From: JAGWAC01 sp038046265
Lineage (GTDB): Archaea; Nanobdellota; Nanobdellia; SCGC-AAA011-G17; JACPIM01
Direction of reading: 5' to 3'
DNA length: 64,000 bases
Assembly: GCA_038046265.1 (NCBI GenBank)
Contig: JBBSWN010000002.1
Coordinates: 1-64,000, forward strand
The notes below the pieces were generated by a model. That model had not been told where the DNA came from. It did no database searches and worked only from the letters and a program-made list of their open reading frames with translations. Positions 32,638 through 42,156 of the stretch are shown here, piece after piece (the stretch's first letter is position 1; each line of letters opens with the position of its first letter). The position numbers and the translations under genes were made by a program.

Positions 32638-35486
32638 ACTTTCTCAAAACTTACCTCAAATTCCTCGTCTTTAATCTTCCCTTTAGCGCTTTCTTTGCGT
32701 TTTTTCCCATTAAAACTCAAAGTTTTAACACCTGCTCTTTCCTTAATTTCTTTCTCAAATTTTTTTAAGTTAACATTAAAGGAAATATCCAAATTTATCT
32801 TGTCTTCTCTCTGCAAATTATTCTTCTTTCTTAAATCCTGCACTCTCCTCATTATCTCTCTGTAATATCCTTCTTCCTCTAATTCTTTAGTAATTTCAGT
32901 ATCCAAAACTATATGGCCAAATTTAAAGATAACCCCATTTACTTCCTCTTCTAATACTTTTTCAGCAACATTGAATTTAATTTCCTTTACATTAGTCTGT
33001 TTTAGTATTAATTCATTAAGGTGCTTGACTTCTTTTGTTATTTTTTCATTTTCTTTTTGTAAATTTACAGTAGCTTTTTTTAATGGCCATCTTACTCCAA
33101 TCTTGGCTTTGTCTCTTGCAGCCATTATCCCTTGGATTATTTCATTGCTGTAATTCACAGCAGTTTCTAATTCCTGATTAATTAGTTTTTTATTTATCTT
33201 GGGCCAGGGTTGTAAATGTATAGATTCTTTTTTATAAACATCTAGATTTATTTTCTCTGTTAAAAAAGGTAAAAATGGAGCTAGCAAAGTTATTGCATCT
33301 AAATAAACAGAATGTAAAACTTTCTGCACTTTTCCATCATCTAAATCTTCCCTGATAAAATGAATATAAGTCTTCGAAAAATCAAATAATAAAAAATTCT
33401 TAATCTCTTCTAAAGCTTTATGATATTCAAGAGAATCTAAATAAGTAGTAACTTTTAATTTTAAATTTTCAATTCTAGACAATATCCATAAACTAGCCTG
33501 ATCTTTGCCGAATTCTTTTGATAAATTATTGGAATTTTGTTTTACATAATTAGCTAAATTCAATATAACTAACAAATATCTCTGAATTTCTTTTCCCGGG
33601 CCATATCCGAAGTTCAAATTAAATTGGGGATTTTGGCTGCAATATTGCCACCTCATAACATCAGCCCCCATTTTTTCTACAGCCTCGTTAAACCAAATTG
33701 CATTTCCTTTGCTTTTATGCATTGACTCTCCTTTCTCATCTCTTACTTCCTCATAAGCTAAAATTCTTTTATAGGGAGCCTTTCCTTCTAAAACAACAGA
33801 CATAAACAATTGGGCATAAAACCATAATCTTACTTGTGCCCTCATTTCAATTTCTAATTCAGCAGGCCACCACTTTTTCCAGTATTTTTTATCTTCAAAA
33901 TATTTAAGAGTGGAAAACGGAACTATTCCAGCATCTAGCCAGCAGTCTCCTACATCTTTTATTCTTTCTACTATTTGTCCACATTTACATTTAATTTTTA
34001 TCTTGTCTATCCACGGCCTGTGCAGTTCTGGTAATTTATCAACTTCTTTCTTGTCAATTGCCTTTTCTTTTAATTCTTTTAAAGAACCTATAACTTCAAT
34101 ACTGCTGCATTTTAAACATTCAAAAAACATTAATGGCAGCCCCCAATACCTTCTTCTTGAAATATTCCAGTCCTCCATATTGTCCAGCCAGTCCTGCATT
34201 AATTTCCCAGTATGTTCAGGATACCATTCAACCTTTGCAGCTTCTTTTTTCATAATTGGTCTTATTTCATCACATCTTATGAACCATGAAGAATCTAGCC
34301 TAAAAACAAGCTCCTCTTTGCATCTCCAGCAAATGGGATATCTGTGCTTGTAATTTTCAACTTTAAATAATAATTTTCTTTTCTCTAAATCTTTGACAAT
34401 TTCTTTCTTAACATCTTTTACATTTCTTCCAGAAACCCATCCAAATTTCTTGTTGTAATTTCCAAATTCATCTAAAGCAGCCTCTAATATTTTCAAACCT
34501 AGTTTATTTCCAATTTCATAGTCAACATCCCCGCAATTTGGAGCTATATGAACAATCCCAGTACCGTCTGTTTCTCCAACCTCATTCCACGGAATTACTT
34601 TTGGCTTGATTTCCTTTTGTACCTCTAATTCTGGAAAAAAAGATTCATATTCTAAACCAACCAAATCAGCTCCCTTTAATTTGCCGACAATAGAATATTC
34701 TTTTCCTAGTTTACTAACAGTGCCTTCAGAAATATAGTAAATTTCATTGCCTATTTTTGCTTTTACATAATTGATTTCAGGATTAACAGCAGCAGCGACA
34801 TTAGATAAAAGAGTCCATTCAGTAGTAGTCCAAATAAGTAAAAATTCATTATCTTTTCCCTTTATTTTCGCCTTTACATAAACTGAAGGATGTATTAAGT
34901 CAGCATATCCTTCATCACTCATTTCATGTTTTGAAGAACTTGTTCCGCACCTTATGCACCAAGGCAATATCCTTTTGCCCTTATACAGCCAGTTCTTTTC
35001 ATGGCATTTCTTCAAAAAATACCATATTGCCTGGATATTGTCATCATTCATTGTAAAATAATCATTTCCCCAGTCCATCCACTGCCCTAAATGTATTGAT
35101 TGCTCTGTTTGTACTTTGGAAAACTTTTCCACTCTTTGTCTGCATGCCTTGGAAAACTTTTCCAGCCCAAAATTCTCTATATCTTTCTTAGAATTAAATC
35201 CTAAATCTTTTTCAGTTTCCACTTCAAGCCATAAACCCTGGCAGTCAAACCCATTTTGATACCTTTCATCATGTCCTTGCATAGCTTTGTATCTTTGAAA
35301 TAAATCCTTTAAAGTTCTGCCCCAAGCATGATGCACACCCATTGGGTTATTGGCAGTTATCGGGCCGTCTAAAAAAGAAAAAGCTTTTCCTTCCTTATTC
35401 CTGTTTCTCAATTTATCAAATATTTTTTTATTTTTCCAATAGTCTAAAATTTCCTTTTCAGTTTCAAAGTACTTGTAATCAACCAT
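32634..35486 (-). CDS. ileS: Isoleucyl-tRNA synthetase
   Basis: This 950-residue class I synthetase has the HIGH-type motif PMGVHHAWGRTLKDLF, the editing-domain elements (LLIWTTTEWTLLSNVAAAVNP, GTGIVHIAPNCGDVDYEIG), and the KMSKS-type MHKSKGNAIWFNEAV. A CxxC pair in PICWRCKEE may hold zinc. The C-terminal domain is shorter than in bacterial IleRS. The stop codon is inside a dispersed repeat. Confidence 0.95.
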   Translation of the reverse strand: MVDYKYFETEKEILDYWKNKKIFDKLRNRNKEGKAFSFLDGPITANNPMGVHHAWGRTLKDLFQRYKAMQGHDERYQNGFDCQGLWLEVETEKDLGFNSKKDIENFGLEKFSKACRQRVEKFSKVQTEQSIHLGQWMDWGNDYFTMNDDNIQAIWYFLKKCHEKNWLYKGKRILPWCIRCGTSSSKHEMSDEGYADLIHPSVYVKAKIKGKDNEFLLIWTTTEWTLLSNVAAAVNPEINYVKAKIGNEIYYISEGTVSKLGKEYSIVGKLKGADLVGLEYESFFPELEVQKEIKPKVIPWNEVGETDGTGIVHIAPNCGDVDYEIGNKLGLKILEAALDEFGNYNKKFGWVSGRNVKDVKKEIVKDLEKRKLLFKVENYKHRYPICWRCKEELVFRLDSSWFIRCDEIRPIMKKEAAKVEWYPEHTGKLMQDWLDNMEDWNISRRRYWGLPLMFFECLKCSSIEVIGSLKELKEKAIDKKEVDKLPELHRPWIDKIKIKCKCGQIVERIKDVGDCWLDAGIVPFSTLKYFEDKKYWKKWWPAELEIEMRAQVRLWFYAQLFMSVVLEGKAPYKRILAYEEVRDEKGESMHKSKGNAIWFNEAVEKMGADVMRWQYCSQNPQFNLNFGYGPGKEIQRYLLVILNLANYVKQNSNNLSKEFGKDQASLWILSRIENLKLKVTTYLDSLEYHKALEEIKNFLLFDFSKTYIHFIREDLDDGKVQKVLHSVYLDAITLLAPFLPFLTEKINLDVYKKESIHLQPWPKINKKLINQELETAVNYSNEIIQGIMAARDKAKIGVRWPLKKATVNLQKENEKITKEVKHLNELILKQTNVKEIKFNVAEKVLEEEVNGVIFKFGHIVLDTEITKELEEEGYYREIMRRVQDLRKKNNLQREDKINLDISFNVNLKKFEKEIKERAGVKTLSFNGKKRKESAKGKIKDEEFEVSFEKV

Positions 35487-35541
35487 AAAATTAAAGCTTA
35501 AAAATCAAGATTTAAATACTTTATTATCCAAAATCCTTTAA

Positions 35542-37029
35542 ATGTTCGAAATAAAGGGTTTTACACCGAGAAACTATCAAAACAGCATTCTGGAAACAGC
35601 AAAACAAGCCAATACATTAATTATACTTCCAACAGGTTTGGGAAAAACAGCAGTGGCAATTCTCCTAGCAGTCCACGAATTAAACAAAAATCCAGAATCA
35701 AAAATACTAATTACTGCCCCAACAAAACCTTTGGTTGCGCAATTATGCCGCGAATTCCAAAACAAAACAAACATAGAAAAAGAAAAAATAAATTTGCTGA
35801 CAGGAGCAGTAGCACAAAACAAAAGAGAAAACTTATGGATAAATTCAATAATTATAGGAGCAACTCCTCAAACCATCCAGAAGAGTCTTGAAAAAAATCT
35901 TCTTAACTTAAATTCAGTTTCATTATTAATTATAGATGAATGTCACAGATCTCGAATGAGATATGCAACAACAATTCTTGCAAAAGACTTCAAAAATAAA
36001 ATATTAGCATTAACAGCATCTCCAGGAAACACAAAAGAAAAAATAGAGGAAATCTGTCAAAATTTAAGTATTGAAAATATAGAAATAAGAACAGAGCAAG
36101 ATGAAGACATACAAGAACATATTCAGAAAAAATCAACTGAAAATATTCTAGTGGAATTGCCAGAAGAATTTTCAGAACTCCAAAAATTATTGAAAGATGT
36201 AAAAAATGAAAAACTCATGGATCTAAAAAAAGTAGGTTTCACAAAACCAACCTATCTAATAAGTAAAAAAGATTTAATCTTGCTTCAAAACAGGTTTAGA
36301 CAAGAAATAACAAGAAAAAGTTTTGTAGCATTTTATGGTATTTCCTTAGTCTCTCAAATCTTAAAATTAGATCACGCTTTAGACTTATTAGAAACTCAAG
36401 GATTAAATCAATTAAGAGAATATTTTGAAAAAATGAAAACAGAAACATCGAAAGCCTCAAAAGTTATTCTTAATAATGAAAAAATAAAAAAAGCAATGCA
36501 GGTAACAGAAGATCTCTCTAAAAAATTCAAGCATCCAAAAATACACAAGTTAAAGGAAATAATCTTTACAGAGCTAACAATAAACCCAGAATCAAAAATA
36601 ATAGTTTTTGCAAATTTCAGGAATACTGTAAATGATATTGTCAATGAGCTAAAATCATTAAATAATGTCCGCCCTATTTTTCTACTCGGTCAAAAAGAAG
36701 GAATAACTCAAAAGCAGCAGATTCAAACAATTAAAAACTTTGAAGATAACACATTTAACGTCCTGGTTTGCACGTCAATTGGAGAGGAAGGACTTGATAT
36801 CAAGGGAGGAGCAAAATTAGCTATATTTTACGACTCAGTCCCTAGCGAAATCAGAAATATTCAGCGAAAAGGTCGTGTCGGTAGGTTGGAGGCAGGTAGA
36901 ATAATTTTTTTGATGACTAAAGATTCAAGAGATATCGCCTATTTCTGGACATCAAAAAGAAAAGAAGTAAAAATGAGAAATATTATAACTCAAATAAAAA
37001 ATAAAAAGGAAAAACAGCTCAAGCTTTAA
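35542..37029 (+). CDS. Hef/FANCM-type SF2 helicase, stand-alone
   Basis: Walker A is LPTGLGKTAVAI (residues 29-40), Walker B LLIIDECHRSRM, motif III LTASPG, and motif VI QRKGRVGRLEAG. The insert between the RecA lobes (about 190-330) is the helical fork-binding domain typical of Hef and FANCM. At 495 residues it ends before the XPF nuclease, which is encoded as a separate gene 13 bases later. Together they would rebuild the Hef protein that restarts stalled forks. Confidence 0.92.
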   Translation: MFEIKGFTPRNYQNSILETAKQANTLIILPTGLGKTAVAILLAVHELNKNPESKILITAPTKPLVAQLCREFQNKTNIEKEKINLLTGAVAQNKRENLWINSIIIGATPQTIQKSLEKNLLNLNSVSLLIIDECHRSRMRYATTILAKDFKNKILALTASPGNTKEKIEEICQNLSIENIEIRTEQDEDIQEHIQKKSTENILVELPEEFSELQKLLKDVKNEKLMDLKKVGFTKPTYLISKKDLILLQNRFRQEITRKSFVAFYGISLVSQILKLDHALDLLETQGLNQLREYFEKMKTETSKASKVILNNEKIKKAMQVTEDLSKKFKHPKIHKLKEIIFTELTINPESKIIVFANFRNTVNDIVNELKSLNNVRPIFLLGQKEGITQKQQIQTIKNFEDNTFNVLVCTSIGEEGLDIKGGAKLAIFYDSVPSEIRNIQRKGRVGRLEAGRIIFLMTKDSRDIAYFWTSKRKEVKMRNIITQIKNKKEKQLKL

Positions 37030-37042
37030 GCTTTTCATAAAA

Positions 37043-37711
37043 ATGTCAGTAAAAATACTAATAGATCACAGAGAAAAAAACTCAGGAATAATTGAAGAAC
37101 TGGCAAAAGACAACGAAATAGAAATAAAGCAGCTAATAACAGCAGACTTTATTATAGAAGGAAATAATGGTAATGGAGAAAAACAAGTAATTGGCATCGA
37201 AAGAAAAACAAAGGAAGACTTCCTTAATTCTATAGCAGATAAAAGATTAATTTCCCAGCTAAGCTCGTTAAGGGAAAACTTCAAGCACCCGATTTTAATA
37301 ATAGAAGGCACAGAAAATCTTTACAGGATGCGTGATTTTCATCCAAATGCAATACGAGGAATGTTAGCCAGTATAGCAATTGACTTCCAAGTTCCTGTTC
37401 TGCACACAAGAAACTATAGAGATACCTCAAAATTAATTTCAGTAATCGCAAAAAGGTTAGAAAAACCAAAGAAACTATCTTCATTGCTTCTCCAAAGAAA
37501 ACCTTTGACATTAAAAGAACAGCAGGAATCAATCATAGCTTCTTTTCCAGGAATTGGCTCTGAAATCTCTAAAAACTTGTTAAAGAATTTTAAGACAATA
37601 AAGAACTTTATGAATGCAGATATAAAAAAATTAAAAGAAGTTGAAAAAATAGGAAAAAAGAAAGCTCAAAAGATTTTGGAATTATTAGAAAAAGAATATC
37701 AGGAAATTTAA
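37043..37711 (+). CDS. XPF/Mus81-family nuclease, stand-alone
   Basis: The ERCC4 nuclease motif is IERKTKEDFLNSIADKRL (E53, R54, K55, D59), followed by LIIEG and a C-terminal helix-hairpin-helix pair (IIASFPGIGSEISKNLL, EVEKIGKKKAQKIL). At 222 residues it has no helicase part; the adjacent upstream gene provides it. It overlaps the following convergent gene by 4 bases. Confidence 0.93.
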   Translation: MSVKILIDHREKNSGIIEELAKDNEIEIKQLITADFIIEGNNGNGEKQVIGIERKTKEDFLNSIADKRLISQLSSLRENFKHPILIIEGTENLYRMRDFHPNAIRGMLASIAIDFQVPVLHTRNYRDTSKLISVIAKRLEKPKKLSSLLLQRKPLTLKEQQESIIASFPGIGSEISKNLLKNFKTIKNFMNADIKKLKEVEKIGKKKAQKILELLEKEYQEI

Positions 37712-38046
37712 TTGCTTATAGCAGCTTCCTTTTCTTTTAAAGACTCAAAAAACCAAGTTACTGTATCATCAAAATTAAACCCATCTTTTAACTTATAACT
37801 AACAACTTTATATCTTGCCTTTGTTGTCGGGTCAAATTGAACTTTGTCTTCTACTAAATAACCACCATAAGTAAACTTAAAGACTAATCTTCCAACCAAG
37901 CCATTTAAAGCACCATTCATTTCTATATTTTTTGAACTTTTTAAATATCCGATTAAGTCAGCAGTCATTTGATTCTTCGGATGTTTATATTTCGTTAAAA
38001 ACGATATTGAATCTCTTATCAATTCTCTTAAATCTTGATCTTCCAT
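37708..38046 (-). CDS. Hypothetical protein, 112 aa
   Basis: Unrecognised. Residues 1-40 are helical (LRELIRDSISFLTKYKHP) and the rest is beta-rich (LVFKFTYGGYLVEDKVQFD). It sits beside a scaffold gap at 38075-38084, so its upstream region is uncertain. Confidence 0.6.
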   Translation of the reverse strand: MEDQDLRELIRDSISFLTKYKHPKNQMTADLIGYLKSSKNIEMNGALNGLVGRLVFKFTYGGYLVEDKVQFDPTTKARYKVVSYKLKDGFNFDDTVTWFFESLKEKEAAISN

Positions 38047-38074
38047 CGTAAATCCCTATTTCAAAAAAGTCTTA

Positions 38075-38084
38075 NNNNNNNNNN
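38075..38084. other. Assembly gap of ten Ns
   Basis: Ten consecutive N bases mark a scaffold join of unknown true length between a hypothetical gene and thpR. Confidence 0.99.
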
Positions 38085-38113
38085 ACCATTTTTTATAGCT
38101 TAATAAAAATCTA

Positions 38114-38653
38114 TTACTTAGAGACAAATTTCTCTATAACTGTATATTTTGATCCAGTTCTGCTCAACTCGCTTTTTATTAAACTAAAATGATCAACTTT
38201 AAACTTTAAATTCTTTATTTTAAAATTCCTAAAAACTTCTTTAAATTTATATTGATTCTTAATCTGTTTTACCCTTCCTAATGTTATATGTGCACTGAAT
38301 TCTTTGTCCTTTTCGAAATAATCTCTTAACTTTTCTTCTATATCTTGCTGCAATTCAATAACTTTGTTAAAATTTTTTACTCCCACCCATAAAACTCTTG
38401 CATAGTCCTCATTTGGAAAAACCCCTAAATTGTCTAACTCAAGTTCAAACTCCTTAAAATTGATTTCTTTTAATTTCCCAATAACTCTAGTTACTAACTT
38501 ATCATCAACATTCCCCAGAAACTTTAAAGTTAGATGAATGTTTTTTTTGCCAACCCAGTTAACTTTCACTAAATCTTTGCTAAAATTACCCTTTAAACTA
38601 AACAAATAATCCTTAACTTCGCCCGGTAGCTCAATAGCAGTAAATAATCTCAT
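38114..38653 (-). CDS. thpR: RNA 2',3'-cyclic phosphodiesterase (ThpR/LigT)
   Basis: Both catalytic H-x-T motifs of the 2H family are present: IHLTLKFLGNV and AHITLGRVKQ. The start MRLFTAIELPGEVKDYLFSL is characteristic. It overlaps the agmatinase-like gene by 4 bases, as part of a four-gene minus-strand run. Confidence 0.94.
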   Translation of the reverse strand: MRLFTAIELPGEVKDYLFSLKGNFSKDLVKVNWVGKKNIHLTLKFLGNVDDKLVTRVIGKLKEINFKEFELELDNLGVFPNEDYARVLWVGVKNFNKVIELQQDIEEKLRDYFEKDKEFSAHITLGRVKQIKNQYKFKEVFRNFKIKNLKFKVDHFSLIKSELSRTGSKYTVIEKFVSK

Positions 38654-39402
38654 ATTAAAACCTTTACAATTTCTGCAGCATTTTTAACAGTAATTTTATT
38701 AACATCTTTCAAAGGATTTACTTCAACTAAATCAATCCTTCCTAAATTCTTTAATTTTCTTAATTCAGAAATTAAATAAATCAATTCTTTAATATCTAAC
38801 CCATTAGGCTCTAAATAACCTGTTCCAGGGCAAATTTTAGGATCCAAAACATCAACATCAATACTCAAGTAAAATTTCTCAAATTTCTTAAAAAAATTAC
38901 TTAATTTATTTTTAACATTTTCAATATTTTTATGAACATCCTCAACTTTAACAATTTTAATGCTTTTTAAAAAATCTTTTTCACTTTTCCCGAATTTTCT
39001 TACACCAACATAAACTAAATTCCTTTTATCTAAGTATTTTTCATCAACTAATTTTCTTACAAAATCCTCATGGCTTACACTTTTAACATAAAAAGCACAG
39101 TCAGGATGTGCATCAAATATTAATAACCCTACCTTCTTCTTTTTTTTACAAAATCCCTTAAACAAAGAATAAGTTATGCTGTGATCCCCCCCTAAAAAAA
39201 TATCGCCAGTAGCTTTCAAAATATTTTTATTAGTCTCATCAATATTGTTTGGATTTACTTTAACTTCTTCAATTTCTAAATTATTTTTTTCCCCAAAGGC
39301 TTTTTTTTCAAAAAAGGCTTTCAAAATAGAATCTGGCCCTTTCTCACATCCAATATTCTTTCCTAAGCTTCCTTGCGAACTTTTAATTTTAACTATTTTC
39401 AT
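38650..39402 (-). CDS. Arginase/agmatinase-family ureohydrolase
   Basis: The manganese ligands are visible in GGDHSITYSL, FDAHPDC and LSIDVDVLDPKICPGTGYLE. At 250 residues it is short for the family. The agmatinase role (polyamine synthesis) is more likely than arginase in archaea but not proven. Residues 27-40 (LKAFFEKKAFGEKN) are encoded by a copy of the dispersed repeat. It overlaps the tyrS gene by 4 bases. Confidence 0.87.
   Translation of the reverse strand: MKIVKIKSSQGSLGKNIGCEKGPDSILKAFFEKKAFGEKNNLEIEEVKVNPNNIDETNKNILKATGDIFLGGDHSITYSLFKGFCKKKKKVGLLIFDAHPDCAFYVKSVSHEDFVRKLVDEKYLDKRNLVYVGVRKFGKSEKDFLKSIKIVKVEDVHKNIENVKNKLSNFFKKFEKFYLSIDVDVLDPKICPGTGYLEPNGLDIKELIYLISELRKLKNLGRIDLVEVNPLKDVNKITVKNAAEIVKVLI
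39284..39325 (-). repeat. Palindromic repeat inside the agmatinase-like gene
   Basis: Arms AAAGGCTTTTTT and AAAAAAGGCTTT pair with one central G-G mismatch, the same as in copies at gene ends. It is translated in frame within the minus-strand gene. Confidence 0.65.
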
Positions 39403-40421
39403 GAAGAATAAGCATCTTTAGCAAGTTTCTTTAAGTTTTCTCTTTTATCTCTAAAGGGTTTTAACAATAAATTTATTTCTCTAGCTAAACTTTTCTTTAA
39501 ATCTAATGGATGAATTTTATTAGTAACATAATCATTTTCTAAATCTTCATAATTTTTATATTTCGTATCTCCACCATATTTTTTATCTCTCTCTAAAGCA
39601 AACACTTCTTTATTGTCTTTTTTAATTGTAAAAATTACATATTTCAAAAAAGCTAAAACACCATTATCTTCAACTTTACCAGCTTCACAAAAAGCCTCTA
39701 AAACTTTTCTTTTAACTTCCTCTTCATCATCTAATAAATCAATTTTAGATTTAGGATCAGATGCACTCATTTTCTTCCCAGTTAATCCAGGTATAATCGG
39801 AGTCATTAATTCAACTCTTGGCTTATATCTTAATTTAGGCAAATTTTCTCTAGCAAAAACCAAGATTTTTCTTTGATCTATTCCACCATACTGTAAATCA
39901 ACTCCTAAATATTCTTCATCTAAGCTCTGCATTATAGGATAAATTAATCCAGCCAATTTCGGGTGTTCCCCTAGTTTTACAACTTCAGAAGCTGCTTTTC
40001 TGCAGTCTTCAACAGTAACAAAAGTCGAAAATTTTAAGACATCTAAAAAATAATTTTTTTGTATCTGAAATTCAGAGCCTTTAACAAACTCAAGATTCTT
40101 TGTATTTACTCCAATTGCCTTAAAAATTAATTCTATAACTGCTTTATAATAGACATATCTTTTTTCCAAAACTGGCCAAGGAGTATTATCTAAAGCGCCA
40201 TGCAAATCAGCTAATAAAACTTTAACTTTAAATCCTGCTTTCAAAAAGTCAGCACACTTCATACACCATAAAAAATAAGCTATGTGTGGTTGATTTGTAA
40301 TAGCAGTTCCTATATACATAACTGGTTTGCTTTTTGTTTTTAGTAGTTTAGTTAACTCTTCTTCTGTAATTATTTCTTGTGTATTTCTCTTAATTAATTC
40401 CAGTTTCTCATTTAAATCCAT
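39399..40421 (-). CDS. tyrS: Tyrosyl-tRNA synthetase, archaeal type
   Basis: This class I enzyme shows the archaeal TyrRS opening (MYIGTAITNQPHIAYFLWCM, a diverged HIGH-type site at PHIAY), LLADLHGALDN, the tyrosine-binding QYGGIDQRKI and KMSASDPKSKI. The 340-residue length fits archaeal TyrRS. Confidence 0.94.
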   Translation of the reverse strand: MDLNEKLELIKRNTQEIITEEELTKLLKTKSKPVMYIGTAITNQPHIAYFLWCMKCADFLKAGFKVKVLLADLHGALDNTPWPVLEKRYVYYKAVIELIFKAIGVNTKNLEFVKGSEFQIQKNYFLDVLKFSTFVTVEDCRKAASEVVKLGEHPKLAGLIYPIMQSLDEEYLGVDLQYGGIDQRKILVFARENLPKLRYKPRVELMTPIIPGLTGKKMSASDPKSKIDLLDDEEEVKRKVLEAFCEAGKVEDNGVLAFLKYVIFTIKKDNKEVFALERDKKYGGDTKYKNYEDLENDYVTNKIHPLDLKKSLAREINLLLKPFRDKRENLKKLAKDAYSS

Positions 40422-40549
40422 AATCTATCTTTACAAATAATACATTATAAAACTTTCTCCCGTAATTTCTGCATAAAAAACAAAATCTTTTCAAAAAATC
40501 CGTAAATTCTTACAAAAGCCTTATTAATAACCTTGAATTATTATAGTAA

Positions 40550-40900
40550 ATGGCAGAAGATTTATTAGTAAAAATAGCTTTAGTAGTTACAATAGTTGGT
40601 ATAATAATTCTTTTCTTAATTTCAGATAAAGTAAAGCCAAGAGAATATCAGATAAATCTGTTGTCAAAAGAAAATTTAGATCAGTTGGTAAAAATAAAAG
40701 GAGAAATAACAGAAATAAAAGAAACACAAAGTCTTTCATTATTGACAGTAGAAGATAAAAAAGGAAAAATAAAAGTCGTCTTGTCAAAAAAACACCAGAT
40801 AGTAAAACCAAAAAAAGGTCAGGAAGTTGAAGTCATAGGAAAATTCAAGACCTTCCGTGAAGATTTCGAAATTGATGCTGAAGAAATAAAAATCTTATGA
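40550..40900 (+). CDS. Membrane-anchored OB-fold protein, 116 aa
   Basis: One N-terminal membrane helix (VKIALVVTIVGIIILFLI) is followed by an OB-fold nucleic-acid-binding domain (LVKIKGEITEIKETQSLSLL, VEVIGKFKTFREDFEID). Similar small OB proteins are common in DPANN. Function is unknown. Confidence 0.75.
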   Translation: MAEDLLVKIALVVTIVGIIILFLISDKVKPREYQINLLSKENLDQLVKIKGEITEIKETQSLSLLTVEDKKGKIKVVLSKKHQIVKPKKGQEVEVIGKFKTFREDFEIDAEEIKIL

Positions 40901-40936
40901 TTTTTTCGTAATATTTTCATAATCAGAGTGAGAACT

Positions 40937-42127
40937 ATGTTACAAGAAATAATCTCATTAATAATTGGCTGTACATTAGGCATAATAACTGGTTTAATTC
41001 CTGGTCTTCACATAAATTTAATTGCTTCCTTAATTTTAGCATTTTCAAACTTTTTGTTAAAATATACTTCTGACTTAAACTTAATCATAATAATAATCTC
41101 AATGTCTATAACGCATTTATTCCTTGACATTTTACCATCAATTTTCTTAGGCATCCCAAATCAAGATACAGCAGTAACAATATTGCCAGCCCATAAATTA
41201 TTGTTAGAGGGAAAAGCGCAAGAAGCAGTCTTCCTCACTTTACTAGGCACAATTTTCTCAATTATTTTAATTTGTTTTTTACTGCCGTTTTTAATCCTGA
41301 TTCTTTCAAACTTAAACCTTTTCCTGAAAAATCATATACATATAATCTTAATTCTTCTTTCAATAATATTAATCTTAAGAGAAAAACAAAGATTTCTCAC
41401 ATTAACAATATTCCTTTTGGCAGGCACATTGGGTTTCATAACTTTAAATTTGCCAAACACAAAAGAACCTTTATTGCCTCTGCTTTCAGGATTATTTGGC
41501 CTGAGCTCCTTAATTTTAAGTATAAAAAACAACTCTAAAATTCCAGAACAAATAGAACAAAACCTAAAAATAGAATTTAAAAAATTCAAATTTGTCTTCC
41601 TTGGATCTATAGCAGGAATTTTTTCAGCTTTCCTCCCTGGCCTAGGCTCTTCCCAAACCTCTGTCCTTGTTTCTTCCTTGATAAGAAAAATAGAATCTAA
41701 AGATTTCCTAATTTTAAACAGCTCAATAAACTCAGTAAATCTAATTGGCAGCTTCATAACTTTATTTGCAATAAATAAAGCAAGAAGCGGAATAGCAGTA
41801 GCAATTTCAGAATTAACAAATTTAACATTAAATAAATTAATATTTATAATTTCAATAATCTTGATAACAGTTTTCATAGCAACAGTTTTAACAATATTCT
41901 TCTCAAAAATATTCTCAAAATTAATATCAAAAATAAATTACAAAAAACTGTGTCTTGTAATAATAATTTTCATCACATTGCTAGTTTTATTAATCTCAAA
42001 ACCAATAGGCCTTTTAATCTTAGTTACTTCAACTTCCTTGGGAATCTTTACCCAGTTAAAACAAGTAAATAAAAATCACTTAATGGGTTGCTTATTGTTG
42101 CCTGTAATCCTATACTTTCTTAATTAA
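40937..42127 (+). CDS. TctA/COG1784-like multi-pass membrane transporter
   Basis: About ten hydrophobic segments are visible. The two symmetric signatures GLIPGLHINLIASLIL and FSAFLPGLGSSQTSVLVSSL match the tandem halves of the archaeal TctA-like permease family. ATG 40937 is preferred to GTG 40928. No TctB or TctC partner gene is adjacent, so the substrate is unknown. Confidence 0.85.
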   Translation: MLQEIISLIIGCTLGIITGLIPGLHINLIASLILAFSNFLLKYTSDLNLIIIIISMSITHLFLDILPSIFLGIPNQDTAVTILPAHKLLLEGKAQEAVFLTLLGTIFSIILICFLLPFLILILSNLNLFLKNHIHIILILLSIILILREKQRFLTLTIFLLAGTLGFITLNLPNTKEPLLPLLSGLFGLSSLILSIKNNSKIPEQIEQNLKIEFKKFKFVFLGSIAGIFSAFLPGLGSSQTSVLVSSLIRKIESKDFLILNSSINSVNLIGSFITLFAINKARSGIAVAISELTNLTLNKLIFIISIILITVFIATVLTIFFSKIFSKLISKINYKKLCLVIIIFITLLVLLISKPIGLLILVTSTSLGIFTQLKQVNKNHLMGCLLLPVILYFLN

Positions 42128-42156
42128 CTTTTTGATAAAGCTTTTTTATAAAGAGT

